From Betaproteobacteria bacterium (GTDB lineage Bacteria > Pseudomonadota > Gammaproteobacteria > Burkholderiales > Rhodocyclaceae), in contig JAGVUA010000132.1 in the NCBI GenBank assembly GCA_019136545.1, forward strand, positions 1 through 64,000: a stretch of 64,000 nucleotides of DNA, read 5' to 3'. Shown in pieces: positions 12,160 through 21,257 of this stretch (the first letter of the stretch is position 1; the number at the start of each line of letters is the position of its first letter). The notes beneath the pieces were generated by a model. That model was not told the origin of the DNA, did no database searches, and saw only the letters and a list, made by a program, of their open reading frames with translations. Both the position numbers and the translations under genes were made by a program.

Positions 12160-13683
12160 TCAATCGTCGGCGGAGACCAGGTTGAGATCCAGCTGCCCCT
12201 CGGCATCCTCGGGTACGCTGTGCGCCGGTTTGCCGCGCGCTTGCTCGATGCTGGCAAGATAGTCGGTGGACACGTCGCCAGTGATGTACTGGCCGTCGAA
12301 GCACGAAGTATCGAACTGCGTGATGGCCGGATTGACCGAGCGCACCGCCGCCTTGAGCGCCTCGAGATCCTGGTAGACCAGCGCGTCGGCGCCGATTTCG
12401 CGGCAGATTTCCTCGTCGCTGCGGAAGGCGGCGATCAGTTCGGAGCGCGTCGGCATGTCGATGCCATAGACGTTCGGGTAGCGCACCGGCGGACTGGCCG
12501 AGGCGAAATAGACTTTCTTGGCGCCGGCTTCGCGCGCCATCTGGATGATTTCCTTGCTCGTGGTGCCGCGCACGATGGAATCGTCGACCAGCAGCACGTT
12601 CTTGCCGCGGAATTCCTGGGCGATGGCGTTGAGTTTCTGGCGCACCGACTTCCTGCGCGTCGCCTGGCCCGGCATGATGAAGGTGCGGCCGATGTAGCGG
12701 TTCTTGACGAAGCCTTCGCGGTAGGGCAGGCCGAGCTTGGCGGCCAGCTCCATGGCGGCGTGGCGGCTGGAATCGGGAATCGGAATCACCGAATCGATGG
12801 CCAGGTGCGGCATGGTGTGTTGAATCTTGTCGGCCAGGTACTCGCCCATCTTGACGCGCGTCTCATAGACGGAGATGCCGTCCAGCAGCGAATCCGGCCG
12901 GGCCAGATAGACGTATTCGAACATGCAGGGCGCATGCAGGGTGCGCTCCGCGCATTGGCGGCTGACGAAATTGCCTTGGCGGTCGATCAGCACCGCTTCG
13001 CCCGGCTCGACATCGCGCAGGACCTTGAACCCGAGCGTGTCGAGCGCGACGCTTTCCGACGCCAGCAGGTACTCCGTGCCGCCGGGCGCTTCGTTCCGGC
13101 CGATCACCAGCGGCCGGATGCCGAAGGGATCGCGGAAGGCCAGCAGGCCGTAGCCGGCGATCATCGCCACCACCGCATAGGCGCCCCGCACCCGGCGATG
13201 CAGGCCGGCCACCGCCTTGAAGATGGTCTCGGCGTCGACCTGGTATTTGGTGGACGCGGCCTGAAGCTCGTGCGCCAGCACGTTGAGCAGCACCTCCGAA
13301 TCGGAGTTGGTGTTCATGTGCCGCAGATCCTGCAGGAACATGTCGCGCTTGAGCTGGTCGGCGTTGGTCAGGTTGCCGTTGTGGGCCAGCATCAGGCCGA
13401 ACGGCGAATTGACGTAGAAAGGCTGCGCCTCGGCGGCGCTGTGGGCCGATCCGGCGGTGGGATATCGGCAATGGCCGATGCCCCAGTTGCCCAACAGGTT
13501 GCGCATGTTGCGCGTGCGAAACACGTCGCGCACCATGCCCGGGCCCTTGTGCATGTGGAAACGCCCTTCGTCCTCGGTGGCGATGCCGGCCGCATCCTGG
13601 CCGCGGTGCTGAAGCACCTGCAGCCCATCGTAAAGGATCTGACTTACCGGCGTCGTCGCAACGACACCCAAGATGCCGCACAT
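12160..13683 (-). CDS. purF: amidophosphoribosyltransferase
   Basis: First committed step of purine synthesis: PRPP plus glutamine to 5-phosphoribosylamine. The 507-residue product has the N-terminal glutaminase with catalytic Cys2 (MCGILGVV, exposed after Met removal) and the C-terminal phosphoribosyltransferase domain with the PRPP loop [14 protein letters not shown]. There is no propeptide before Cys2, as in the E. coli type. It lies 30 bases after cvpA, the long-known partner gene of purF, and 7 bases before metZ. Confidence 0.98.
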   Translation of the reverse strand: MCGILGVVATTPVSQILYDGLQVLQHRGQDAAGIATEDEGRFHMHKGPGMVRDVFRTRNMRNLLGNWGIGHCRYPTAGSAHSAAEAQPFYVNSPFGLMLAHNGNLTNADQLKRDMFLQDLRHMNTNSDSEVLLNVLAHELQAASTKYQVDAETIFKAVAGLHRRVRGAYAVVAMIAGYGLLAFRDPFGIRPLVIGRNEAPGGTEYLLASESVALDTLGFKVLRDVEPGEAVLIDRQGNFVSRQCAERTLHAPCMFEYVYLARPDSLLDGISVYETRVKMGEYLADKIQHTMPHLAIDSVIPIPDSSRHAAMELAAKLGLPYREGFVKNRYIGRTFIMPGQATRRKSVRQKLNAIAQEFRGKNVLLVDDSIVRGTTSKEIIQMAREAGAKKVYFASASPPVRYPNVYGIDMPTRSELIAAFRSDEEICREIGADALVYQDLEALKAAVRSVNPAITQFDTSCFDGQYITGDVSTDYLASIEQARGKPAHSVPEDAEGQLDLNLVSADD

Positions 13684-13713
13684 GTTGGAACCACCCTCTG
13701 CCTGAATCGAACG

Positions 13714-14205
13714 CTAACGATAATGAACTCTTCTACCCACCTGCTCCGGCAACCAGGGCTTGGCCGCGATCACCGCCGTTTCCAGCGGCGGCGCCAGCCT
13801 GGCGTCCCGCCACCACTGACTTTTGGGCAGGGCCGTCATACCGGCCAGCAGCACCGCCACCAGCACGATCAACAGCCCCCGCGCCACGCCGAAACCGGCG
13901 CCCAGCACGCGATCGGCCAAGCCAAGGCCGGCCGCCCGCAGCATGGCCGACAACAAGCGGCGCCCGACGGCAAACAACACCAGCACGCCGACCAGCGCGA
14001 TCGCGAAGCCGGCAGCGTAACGCAACACAGGCTCCGACACCATCCCGGCCAGGCCCGCGCCGACGGTTTCCGCCCAGGCCCGCGCCGCCAAGAAGGCCGC
14101 GATCCAGGCGACCAGCGCCAGCACTTCGCCGACCACGCCCCGCCAGAAACCCAAGGCGGCCGATGCCGCCACCACGCCGAGCACGGCGTAATCGAAGACC
14201 GTCAC
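13714..14205 (-). CDS. cvpA: CvpA family inner-membrane protein
   Basis: A 163-residue membrane protein with four predicted hydrophobic segments and the family-typical start TVFDYAVLGVVAASAALGFWRG. In E. coli cvpA precedes purF and was first noted for colicin V production; its broader role appears to be envelope homeostasis. Here it lies between dedD and purF, the standard betaproteobacterial order. The start is GTG at 14205, immediately next to the TAA of dedD, so coupling is likely. An AAAGTCAG word (13816-13823) lies inside the gene. Confidence 0.92.
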   Translation of the reverse strand: MTVFDYAVLGVVAASAALGFWRGVVGEVLALVAWIAAFLAARAWAETVGAGLAGMVSEPVLRYAAGFAIALVGVLVLFAVGRRLLSAMLRAAGLGLADRVLGAGFGVARGLLIVLVAVLLAGMTALPKSQWWRDARLAPPLETAVIAAKPWLPEQVGRRVHYR

Positions 14206-14937
14206 TTATTTCCTGGCCACCGGTCCGTCGACGCCGATCTTGGCAATGCGCTCCCTGGCCTTGTCGGCGGCTTCGCGGGTCTTGAACGGCCCGGCCCGAA
14301 CCCGCGTGCGCGCCCCCTGCGGCGTCTCGACGTTTTCGGTAAAGGCGGGCAGCCCCAACTGCTTGACCTTGGACAACAGGAGCTTGACCCGCCCTTCTTC
14401 CTTGTAGGCGCCCAGCTGCACGACCCAAGAATCGTCGGCGGCCGGCGCCGCGCCGGCCAGCGCCGCCAAGGCCCGGGCTTCCTCGGCCTTGTCCGGCGCC
14501 GGCTTGTCGACCGGCTTGTCGACCGGCTTGGCGGCCGGCTTGACCGCCGGTTTGTCCATGGGTTTCGCGGGGAGTTTTTCCTCGGCTTTGGGCTCGGGGG
14601 TCGGCTCCGGTTTGGCCGCGGTCTTCGACTCGGCAGTGCGGGATTCGCCGGACTTGGCGTCTTCCGGCGCCGCCTCGGGCTTGGCCGGAGCGGCCGGCGG
14701 CAGAGGCGTCGCGGCCGGCTTGCCGGTCAGCACCCGCGCGGCCAGTCCCTGGTCTTCGCGGCTGGGAATGGTGATCTGCACATCCTGCGCGGGCTGGCGC
14801 GGTTCGTGATCCATCACCATCGGCAGAATCACGGCGGCCAGCAGCGCCAGGGCCGCCGCGCCGACCAGGCGCCGCCGCGCCCGTTTTTTCAGTTCCAACT
14901 GGCCGTCGAGGGATACGACTTTTTCGTCTTGCGGCAT
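14206..14937 (-). CDS. dedD: SPOR-domain cell-division protein, DedD-like
   Basis: A 243-residue bitopic protein: short basic cytoplasmic N-terminus with KKRARRR, one membrane helix (about 24-42), a long Pro/Ala/Lys/Glu-rich periplasmic linker (about 60-165) and a C-terminal SPOR domain (about 168-240, beginning SWVVQLGAYKEEGRV). SPOR domains bind glycan strands lacking stem peptides and bring such proteins to the septum. Position between folC and cvpA-purF is the same as dedD in E. coli. The linker contains a 12-bp tandem repeat encoding KPxx units. Start ATG at 14937, six bases after the folC stop. Confidence 0.92.
   Translation of the reverse strand: MPQDEKVVSLDGQLELKKRARRRLVGAAALALLAAVILPMVMDHEPRQPAQDVQITIPSREDQGLAARVLTGKPAATPLPPAAPAKPEAAPEDAKSGESRTAESKTAAKPEPTPEPKAEEKLPAKPMDKPAVKPAAKPVDKPVDKPAPDKAEEARALAALAGAAPAADDSWVVQLGAYKEEGRVKLLLSKVKQLGLPAFTENVETPQGARTRVRAGPFKTREAADKARERIAKIGVDGPVARK
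14501..14560. repeat. 12-bp tandem repeat in the DedD linker
   Basis: Five 12-bp units in a row: two identical copies of GGCTTGTCGACC, then GGCTTGGCGGCC, GGCTTGACCGCC and GGTTTGTCCATG. On the coding (minus) strand they give Lys-Pro-x-x repeats in the periplasmic linker. Because 12 is a multiple of three, gain or loss of units would change linker length without a frameshift. Confidence 0.8.
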
Positions 14938-14943
14938 GATCCT

Positions 14944-16220
14944 TCAGCTGGCCGCACGCCCCAAGGCGCGCAGCACATCGGCCACGGTAAGAAACGATCC
15001 GAACACGACGATTCTATCATTTTCATTCGACTGGCTCCGGGCGTGAGCGAAGGCATCGGCCGCCGACGCGAAGGCGGGCGGACGGTTCGCGATCCCCGTC
15101 GAGGACAGCACCTGCGCGAGTTCCGCGCCGGTGGCGCCGCGCGGCGTCGGCAGCGTCGCCGGTAGCCAGCGGTCGACGCGGTGACGCATCGCCTCGACGA
15201 CGCCGGCCACATCCTTGTCCCGCATCATGCCGAACACCGCCCAGGTGACCGGATGAAACGCCATGTCGCCGAGATTGGCCGCCAGCACGCGCGCCGCCTG
15301 CGGGTTGTGGGCGACGTCGAGCACCACCGTCGGCCGGCCGGGCAAGACCTGGAATCTTCCCGCCAGTTCGACCGTCAACAGGCCGCGACGGATATCCTGC
15401 ATCGCCACCGGCAGGCTGCCGCGCAAGGCGTCGAGCGCGGCCAGCGCGCAAGCGGCGTTGTCGAGCTGGCGCGGGCCCCGCAACGCCGGGAAGGCCAGGC
15501 CGCTCCGTCGGCCGCCCGGGCCCCAGTACTGCCACTGTTGTTCCTGGCGCGCATGGCCGAAGTCGCGGCCCAGCACTTGCAACTCGGCGCCGATCGCCCG
15601 CGCATGATCGCGCAGGCTCGCCGGCGGATCGGCATCGCCGCAAATGGCCGGCCGGTCGGCACGGAAGATGCCGGCTTTTTCGAAACCGATCTCCTCGCGC
15701 GTCGGCCCGAGATAATCCATGTGGTCGAGATCGACCGCGGTGACGATCGCGACATCGGCATCGTGGCTATTGGTGGCATCGAGCCGGCCGCCCAGACCGA
15801 CTTCGAGAATGATGGCATCGAGCGGCTGCTTGGCGAACACTTCCCAGGCGCACAGCGTGCCGTATTCGAAGTAGGTCAGGGCCACGGGCGGCGTGCCGCC
15901 ACGACTGACTCTCGCGTGTTCGACGCGGGCAAAGCCTTCGCACAAGGCTTCGTCGTCGACTGGCCGGCCGTCGATGCGGACGCGCTCGTTGTAGCGGATC
16001 AGGTGCGGCGATGTGTAGAGGCCGACGCGGTAGCCGGCGCACAGCAGGATGCGCTCGAGCATGGCGCAGGTCGAGCCCTTGCCGTTGGTGCCGCCGACGA
16101 GGATGACGGGACAGGTCTTGCGCTGGCCGAGGGCCGCGCCGACCAGACGAACGCGCTCGAGGCCGAGTTCGATCGGCCTCGCATGCTGGCGCTCGATGAA
16201 CGCCAGCCAGTCGTCGAGGT

Positions 16221-16224
<4 letters not shown>
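14944..16224 (-). CDS. folC: bifunctional dihydrofolate synthase / folylpolyglutamate synthase
   Basis: Adds glutamate to dihydropteroate and then to folates, using ATP. The 426-residue product is a Mur-ligase-type ATPase with the P-loop GGTNGKGS at 44-51, the LYTSPHL motif soon after, the central ATPase segment and the C-terminal glutamate-binding domain ([19 protein letters not shown]). Length and order match FolC. Its ATG at 16224 overlaps the accD stop by 4 bases (ATGA), and dedD follows 6 bases after its stop, so it is embedded in the operon. Confidence 0.97.
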
Positions 16225-17084
<860 letters not shown>

Positions 17085-17163
17085 GGCTGAGCCTCCTGAT
17101 GGGCCGCCCCGAAGGCGGCGGTATCCCCCGTGGGGGCGGCGGATGAAATAGGCGCGGGCGCCA

Positions 17164-17970
17164 TTACCTTACTCCCGCATCCATGGCCTGGCGAATATCC
17201 GCCAGCAGCGCGGTCACGCGGCGCGGCGCCTCATCGGGCGACGATTGCTCGACTTCCTCGATGATGCGGCTCCCCACCACCACGCCGTCCGCCAGCGCGG
17301 CGATACGCGCGGCGGTTTGGCCGTCGCGAATGCCGAAGCCGACGCCGATAGGCATGCCGACCCGTGCCCGGATCGCGGGAATGCGCCGGGCCACCTCGTC
17401 GAGATCCAACTTGGCCGAACCGGTGACGCCCGTCAGCGATACGTAGTAGATATAGCCGCCGCCAGCGGCGGCGACCTCGCTAATGCGTTGATCGGTCGAC
17501 GTGGGCGCCAGCAGGAAAATGGGATCGAGGCCGCGCTGTTTCAGCAGCGCCGAGAATTCCGCGCATTCCTCAGGGGGATAGTCGACCACCAGCACGCCGT
17601 CCACGCCCACCAGCGCGGCATCGGCCGCAAATTCGGCCTGACCGTAGGCCTCGATCGGATTGGCGTAGCCCATCAGCACCACGGGCGTCGCGCCATCCTG
17701 TTTGCGGAACTCCCGAACCATGGCGAGCACGGTGCGCAAGCTCGTGCCGTAGGCGAGCGCCCGCTCGGAGGCGCGCTGGATGGTCGGACCGTCGGCCATC
17801 GGATCGGAGAACGGCACACCAAGTTCGATGATGTCGGCGCCCCCCGCGACCAGCGCCCGCATCAACGGCAGCGTCAGGCCCGGCTCCGGATCGCCGGCGG
17901 TAATGAACGGAATCAATGCCTTGCGGCCTTGCGACTTGAGCCGGGCGAAAACCTGAGCGATGCGCGACAT
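17164..17970 (-). CDS. trpA: tryptophan synthase alpha chain
   Basis: Cleaves indole-3-glycerol phosphate to indole and glyceraldehyde 3-phosphate, passing indole to TrpB. The 268-residue TIM-barrel product keeps the catalytic Glu49 and Asp60 ([14 protein letters not shown]) and the phosphate-binding loop GIGFGIRD-like region ([11 protein letters not shown]). Its ATG overlaps the trpB stop by one base (TGATG), the usual trpB-trpA coupling. Confidence 0.99.
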   Translation of the reverse strand: MSRIAQVFARLKSQGRKALIPFITAGDPEPGLTLPLMRALVAGGADIIELGVPFSDPMADGPTIQRASERALAYGTSLRTVLAMVREFRKQDGATPVVLMGYANPIEAYGQAEFAADAALVGVDGVLVVDYPPEECAEFSALLKQRGLDPIFLLAPTSTDQRISEVAAAGGGYIYYVSLTGVTGSAKLDLDEVARRIPAIRARVGMPIGVGFGIRDGQTAARIAALADGVVVGSRIIEEVEQSSPDEAPRRVTALLADIRQAMDAGVR

Positions 17971-19175
17971 CAGAACTGTATCCCCGATTTTTCCGCCACG
18001 GTATGCATGTCCTTGTCGCCGCGCCCGGAAAGATTGACCAGCAGCACCTTGTCCCTGGCCAGCGTCGGCGCCAGTTTGGCCGCATGAGCGAGGGCGTGGC
18101 TCGATTCCAGCGCCGGAATGATGCCTTCGTACTTGCAGAGATCGTGAAAGGCCTGCAGCGCCTCGTCGTCGGTGATCGTTACGTATTCCGCGCGGCCGGC
18201 GTCCTTGAGCCAGGCATGCTCGGGGCCGACGCCCGGGTAGTCCAGCCCGGCCGACACGGAGTGCGTCTCGATGATCTGGCCGTTCTCGTCTTGCAGCAGG
18301 TAGGTGCGGTTGCCGTGCAGCACGCCCGGCCGCCCGGCGGTCAGCGAGGCGGCATGCCGGCCGGTGGCCAGCCCGTGCCCGGCTGCCTCGACGCCGATCA
18401 GGCGCACCTCATGGCGCGGAATATAGGCATGGAAAATTCCCATCGCATTCGAGCCGCCGCCCACGCAGGCAATCACGGCATCCGGCTGGCGTCCCGCCAG
18501 CTCGGGCATCTGCGCCAGACACTCCTCGCCGATGATCTTCTGGAAGTCGCGCACCATCATCGGGTAGGGGTGCGGGCCGGCGACGGTACCGATGATGTAG
18601 AAGGTGTCGGCGATATTGGTGACCCAGTCGCGCATGGCTTCGTTGAGCGCATCCTTGAGCGTCCTCGAGCCGGATTCGACCGACACGACTTTGGCGCCCA
18701 GCAGCTTCATGCGATAGACGTTGGCCGCTTGGCGCCTGACGTCCTCGCTGCCCATATAAACGACGCATGCCATGCCGTAGCGCGCGGCGACGGTCGCCGT
18801 GGCGACGCCGTGCTGCCCGGCACCGGTTTCGGCGATCACGCGCGGCTTGCCCATGCGCCGCGCCAGCAGCGCCTGGCCGATGCAGTTGTTCACCTTGTGC
18901 GCGCCGGTGTGATTGAGATCTTCCCGCTTGAGGTAGATTTGCGCGCCGCCCAGGGTATCCGACCAGCGACGGGCATGGTAGATCGGGCTGGGCCGGCCGA
19001 CATAGTGACTGAGTTCGTACTCGTATTCGGCGCGAAACGCGGGATCCGCCTTGGCCGCATCGTAGGCTTGCCGCAACTCGTCGAGGGCCGGAATCAGGGT
19101 CTCGGCGACGAACACGCCGCCGTACTTGCCAAAGTGTCCCTCGGCGTCCGGTAATCTGTAGCTGCTATCGGGCAT
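17970..19175 (-). CDS. trpB: tryptophan synthase beta chain
   Basis: PLP enzyme condensing indole with serine. The 401-residue product carries the cofactor lysine Lys94 in [10 protein letters not shown] and the phosphate-binding loop GGGSNAMG, with length as in E. coli (397). It overlaps trpF by 11 bases upstream and trpA by one base downstream. trpC and trpD are not in this window, as expected for the split trp organisation (trpFBA apart from trpEGDC) in betaproteobacteria. Confidence 0.99.
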   Translation of the reverse strand: MPDSSYRLPDAEGHFGKYGGVFVAETLIPALDELRQAYDAAKADPAFRAEYEYELSHYVGRPSPIYHARRWSDTLGGAQIYLKREDLNHTGAHKVNNCIGQALLARRMGKPRVIAETGAGQHGVATATVAARYGMACVVYMGSEDVRRQAANVYRMKLLGAKVVSVESGSRTLKDALNEAMRDWVTNIADTFYIIGTVAGPHPYPMMVRDFQKIIGEECLAQMPELAGRQPDAVIACVGGGSNAMGIFHAYIPRHEVRLIGVEAAGHGLATGRHAASLTAGRPGVLHGNRTYLLQDENGQIIETHSVSAGLDYPGVGPEHAWLKDAGRAEYVTITDDEALQAFHDLCKYEGIIPALESSHALAHAAKLAPTLARDKVLLVNLSGRGDKDMHTVAEKSGIQF

Positions 19176-19791
19176 CTGCGCTTCTTACCGCCGCGACGAA
19201 CGCGGCAATCTTGCTGGCATCCTTGATGCCCTTGGCTGACTCGACACCGCTGCTGACATCGACGGCCCAAGGGTGCACCCTGCGAATCGCCTCGCCGACG
19301 TTGTCGGCGGTCAAGCCACCGGAAAGCACCATCGGTAAGGGCAGCGATTCAGGGACCAATGACCAGTCGAAAGTCTTGCCGGCGCCTCCATAACTTTCGA
19401 CATAGGCATCCAGCAGGATCCCTTGAGCCGATGCGAAAGTGCGGGCGAATTCTACCAAATTCAGCCCTGGCGCCACGCGGGCCGCCTTGATGTAGGTCTT
19501 CGAGAACTGTTCGCAGTAGCGAGCATCTTCGTCGCCATGGAACTGCAGCACATCCAAGGGTACGGTCGCCAGCACCTCGGCCACTGTTGCCGGCTCCGTG
19601 TTGACGAACAATCCGACGCGCGCGACAAACGGGGGCACGCGCTTGACGAGCGCGGCGGCGCGGCGGCGGTCCACGAAGCGCGGGCTGGGGGGATGGAACA
19701 CAAAGCCAACGGCATCGGCGCCGGCCGCCAGCACGGCATCCAGATCGTCCGGGCGGGTGATGCCGCAGATCTTGACGCGCGTCCGGGTCAT
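19165..19791 (-). CDS. trpF: phosphoribosylanthranilate isomerase
   Basis: Third step of the tryptophan branch, an Amadori rearrangement by a small TIM barrel. The 208-residue product starts with the conserved KICGITR (catalytic Cys9 region) and carries the C-terminal phosphate sites [10 protein letters not shown] and DVSSGVE. The reading frame is open for 41 codons upstream, but the family start [12 protein letters not shown] at 19791 overlaps the truA stop by 4 bases (ATGA), which supports it. It overlaps trpB by 11 bases. Confidence 0.98.
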   Translation of the reverse strand: MTRTRVKICGITRPDDLDAVLAAGADAVGFVFHPPSPRFVDRRRAAALVKRVPPFVARVGLFVNTEPATVAEVLATVPLDVLQFHGDEDARYCEQFSKTYIKAARVAPGLNLVEFARTFASAQGILLDAYVESYGGAGKTFDWSLVPESLPLPMVLSGGLTADNVGEAIRRVHPWAVDVSSGVESAKGIKDASKIAAFVAAVRSADAR

Positions 19792-20588
19792 GGCTGGCAG
19801 TCCGCAATGTCGGGCACTTGCACCCCGACGTCGCCTTGCGGCAGGCCCCAGCGAGCATCGTAGTCGGCACCGACAAAGTATAGTCCGGCAGCATCGAAAG
19901 TAGGTGCCGCGCACGCGCGATCCCGTCCGGCGAGCAATTCACCCATCCATTCCGGCGGACGGCTGCCCTTGCCGATGTAGACCAGCGCGCCGACCAGATT
20001 GCGCACCATGTGGTGGAGAAAAGCGTTGGCCTGGAATTCGAGCACGACGAGATCATCACGGCGCGTCACCGTTGCTCGATGGAGATGCTTGACGGGCGAC
20101 TTGGCCTGGCATTCGGCCGCGCGAAAAGCCGTGAAATCATGTTCGCCGAGCAGATGTTGCGCGCCGGCCGCCATGGTCGCGGCATCGAGCGGCAGATGGA
20201 ACCATCCGACCTTGCCGCTCAGCAGCGCCGGGCGCACCGCGCGGTTGAGGAGCAGGTAGCGGTAGCGACGGGATGTTGCCGAGAACCTGGCGTGAAACGC
20301 GTCGGCCACGGCTACGGCCCAACGCACGGCGACCGCCGGTGGCAAATGGGCATTGACGCCTCGCACCCAGGCCGACAGGGGTCGATCGGCTTGCACGTCG
20401 AAGTGAGCCACCTGCGACAGGGCGTGCACGCCGGCGTCGGTGCGACCGGCGCAGAAGATTCTGATCGGCGCAGCCGCCACCTGGCTCAAGGCGCGCTCCA
20501 GAACATCCTGAACGGTGTTGCCGTGCGCCTGGGATTGCCAGCCGGCAAATGTCGAACCGTCGTACTCGACACCGATGGCGATTCTCAT
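19788..20588 (-). CDS. truA: tRNA pseudouridine synthase A
   Basis: Makes pseudouridine at positions 38-40 of the tRNA anticodon arm. The 266-residue product contains the catalytic aspartate Asp51 in CAGRTDAGVHALSQV and opens with RIAIGVEYDGSTFAGWQ, typical of TruA. Overlaps of 4 bases at both ends, with the CbiQ-like gene before and trpF after, show tight translational coupling in the fimV-trp array. Confidence 0.98.
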   Translation of the reverse strand: MRIAIGVEYDGSTFAGWQSQAHGNTVQDVLERALSQVAAAPIRIFCAGRTDAGVHALSQVAHFDVQADRPLSAWVRGVNAHLPPAVAVRWAVAVADAFHARFSATSRRYRYLLLNRAVRPALLSGKVGWFHLPLDAATMAAGAQHLLGEHDFTAFRAAECQAKSPVKHLHRATVTRRDDLVVLEFQANAFLHHMVRNLVGALVYIGKGSRPPEWMGELLAGRDRACAAPTFDAAGLYFVGADYDARWGLPQGDVGVQVPDIADCQP

Positions 20589-21190
20589 GGCCTGAAGACG
20601 ATGATCAGCGCCGCCGCCACCGCCATGAAGGCAACCCAGTCGCGCAGCCTGGTCGGCCGTACCGAGAGCGTCAACCGATCGGCGCCCGCCGCGTCATCTT
20701 CGGTCAGCCAGCCGCGCCAATGTCCAGGCGCCGCGTTGTCCACGTGGTCCAGGACCAGCATCAGCCGGACGACGACGCGCTGTCGCAGATCGCGCCAATC
20801 GGCAAGGGGTGTCAGCAGCCAGTGCAGTCCGGTCACGATGCCGTCATTGCCCAGCCGTTTGTGCAGCAAGGCGAGCGCGGCCAGCATGAGCACCAGCCGC
20901 AGCACATGCTCGAGGCCTTGGTGGAGACCGTCCCAGGTCATGCCCGCCTCGCCCAGGAGTCGCGGCAGCTTCTCGCCCGGGGTGGCGAAAGCGAACAGGA
21001 CGGCGATGGTCAGCAACAGCCAGCGCGTTCGGAACAACAGCTTGCGAGTCGTCTCGCCTGCGCCGTGCAGCGCCAGCGGCAGCACCAGCAATGTCGTTAT
21101 GGCCAGACCCGTTGCCGCGAACGGCTGCAGCAGGATGACGAATCCCAGCCACAGGGCAAGAAGCGCCGCAGGATGCCATGACGTACTCAT
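20585..21190 (-). CDS. CbiQ/EcfT-like small membrane protein
   Basis: A 201-residue protein with about five hydrophobic segments and a charged cytoplasmic-type loop (TPLADWRDLRQRVVVRLML). The pattern resembles the transmembrane T component of energy-coupling factor transporters, but no ATPase or substrate-binding gene is adjacent. The ATG at 21190 lies 67 bases after the fimV stop and its stop overlaps the truA start by 4 bases. Function is unknown; the transporter resemblance is a family-level impression. The 67-base gap contains no gene. Confidence 0.6.
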   Translation of the reverse strand: MSTSWHPAALLALWLGFVILLQPFAATGLAITTLLVLPLALHGAGETTRKLLFRTRWLLLTIAVLFAFATPGEKLPRLLGEAGMTWDGLHQGLEHVLRLVLMLAALALLHKRLGNDGIVTGLHWLLTPLADWRDLRQRVVVRLMLVLDHVDNAAPGHWRGWLTEDDAAGADRLTLSVRPTRLRDWVAFMAVAAALIIVFRP

Positions 21191-21257
21191 TCGTTACCCC
21201 GCCACTACGAAGACGCGGCGTGGCTGGCGCCGCGCCGCTCGCCCCTATCGGCGAAAG

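Noticed and set aside
12220..15165. A 981-codon plus-strand open frame opposite purF, cvpA and dedD
   Set aside because: Same reason: it is the shadow of four well-identified minus-strand genes and has no domain of its own.
17085..17163. G+C-rich inverted repeats between accD and trpA as a terminator
   Set aside because: Stems are short, there is no T-run, and both flanking genes belong to one co-directional array.
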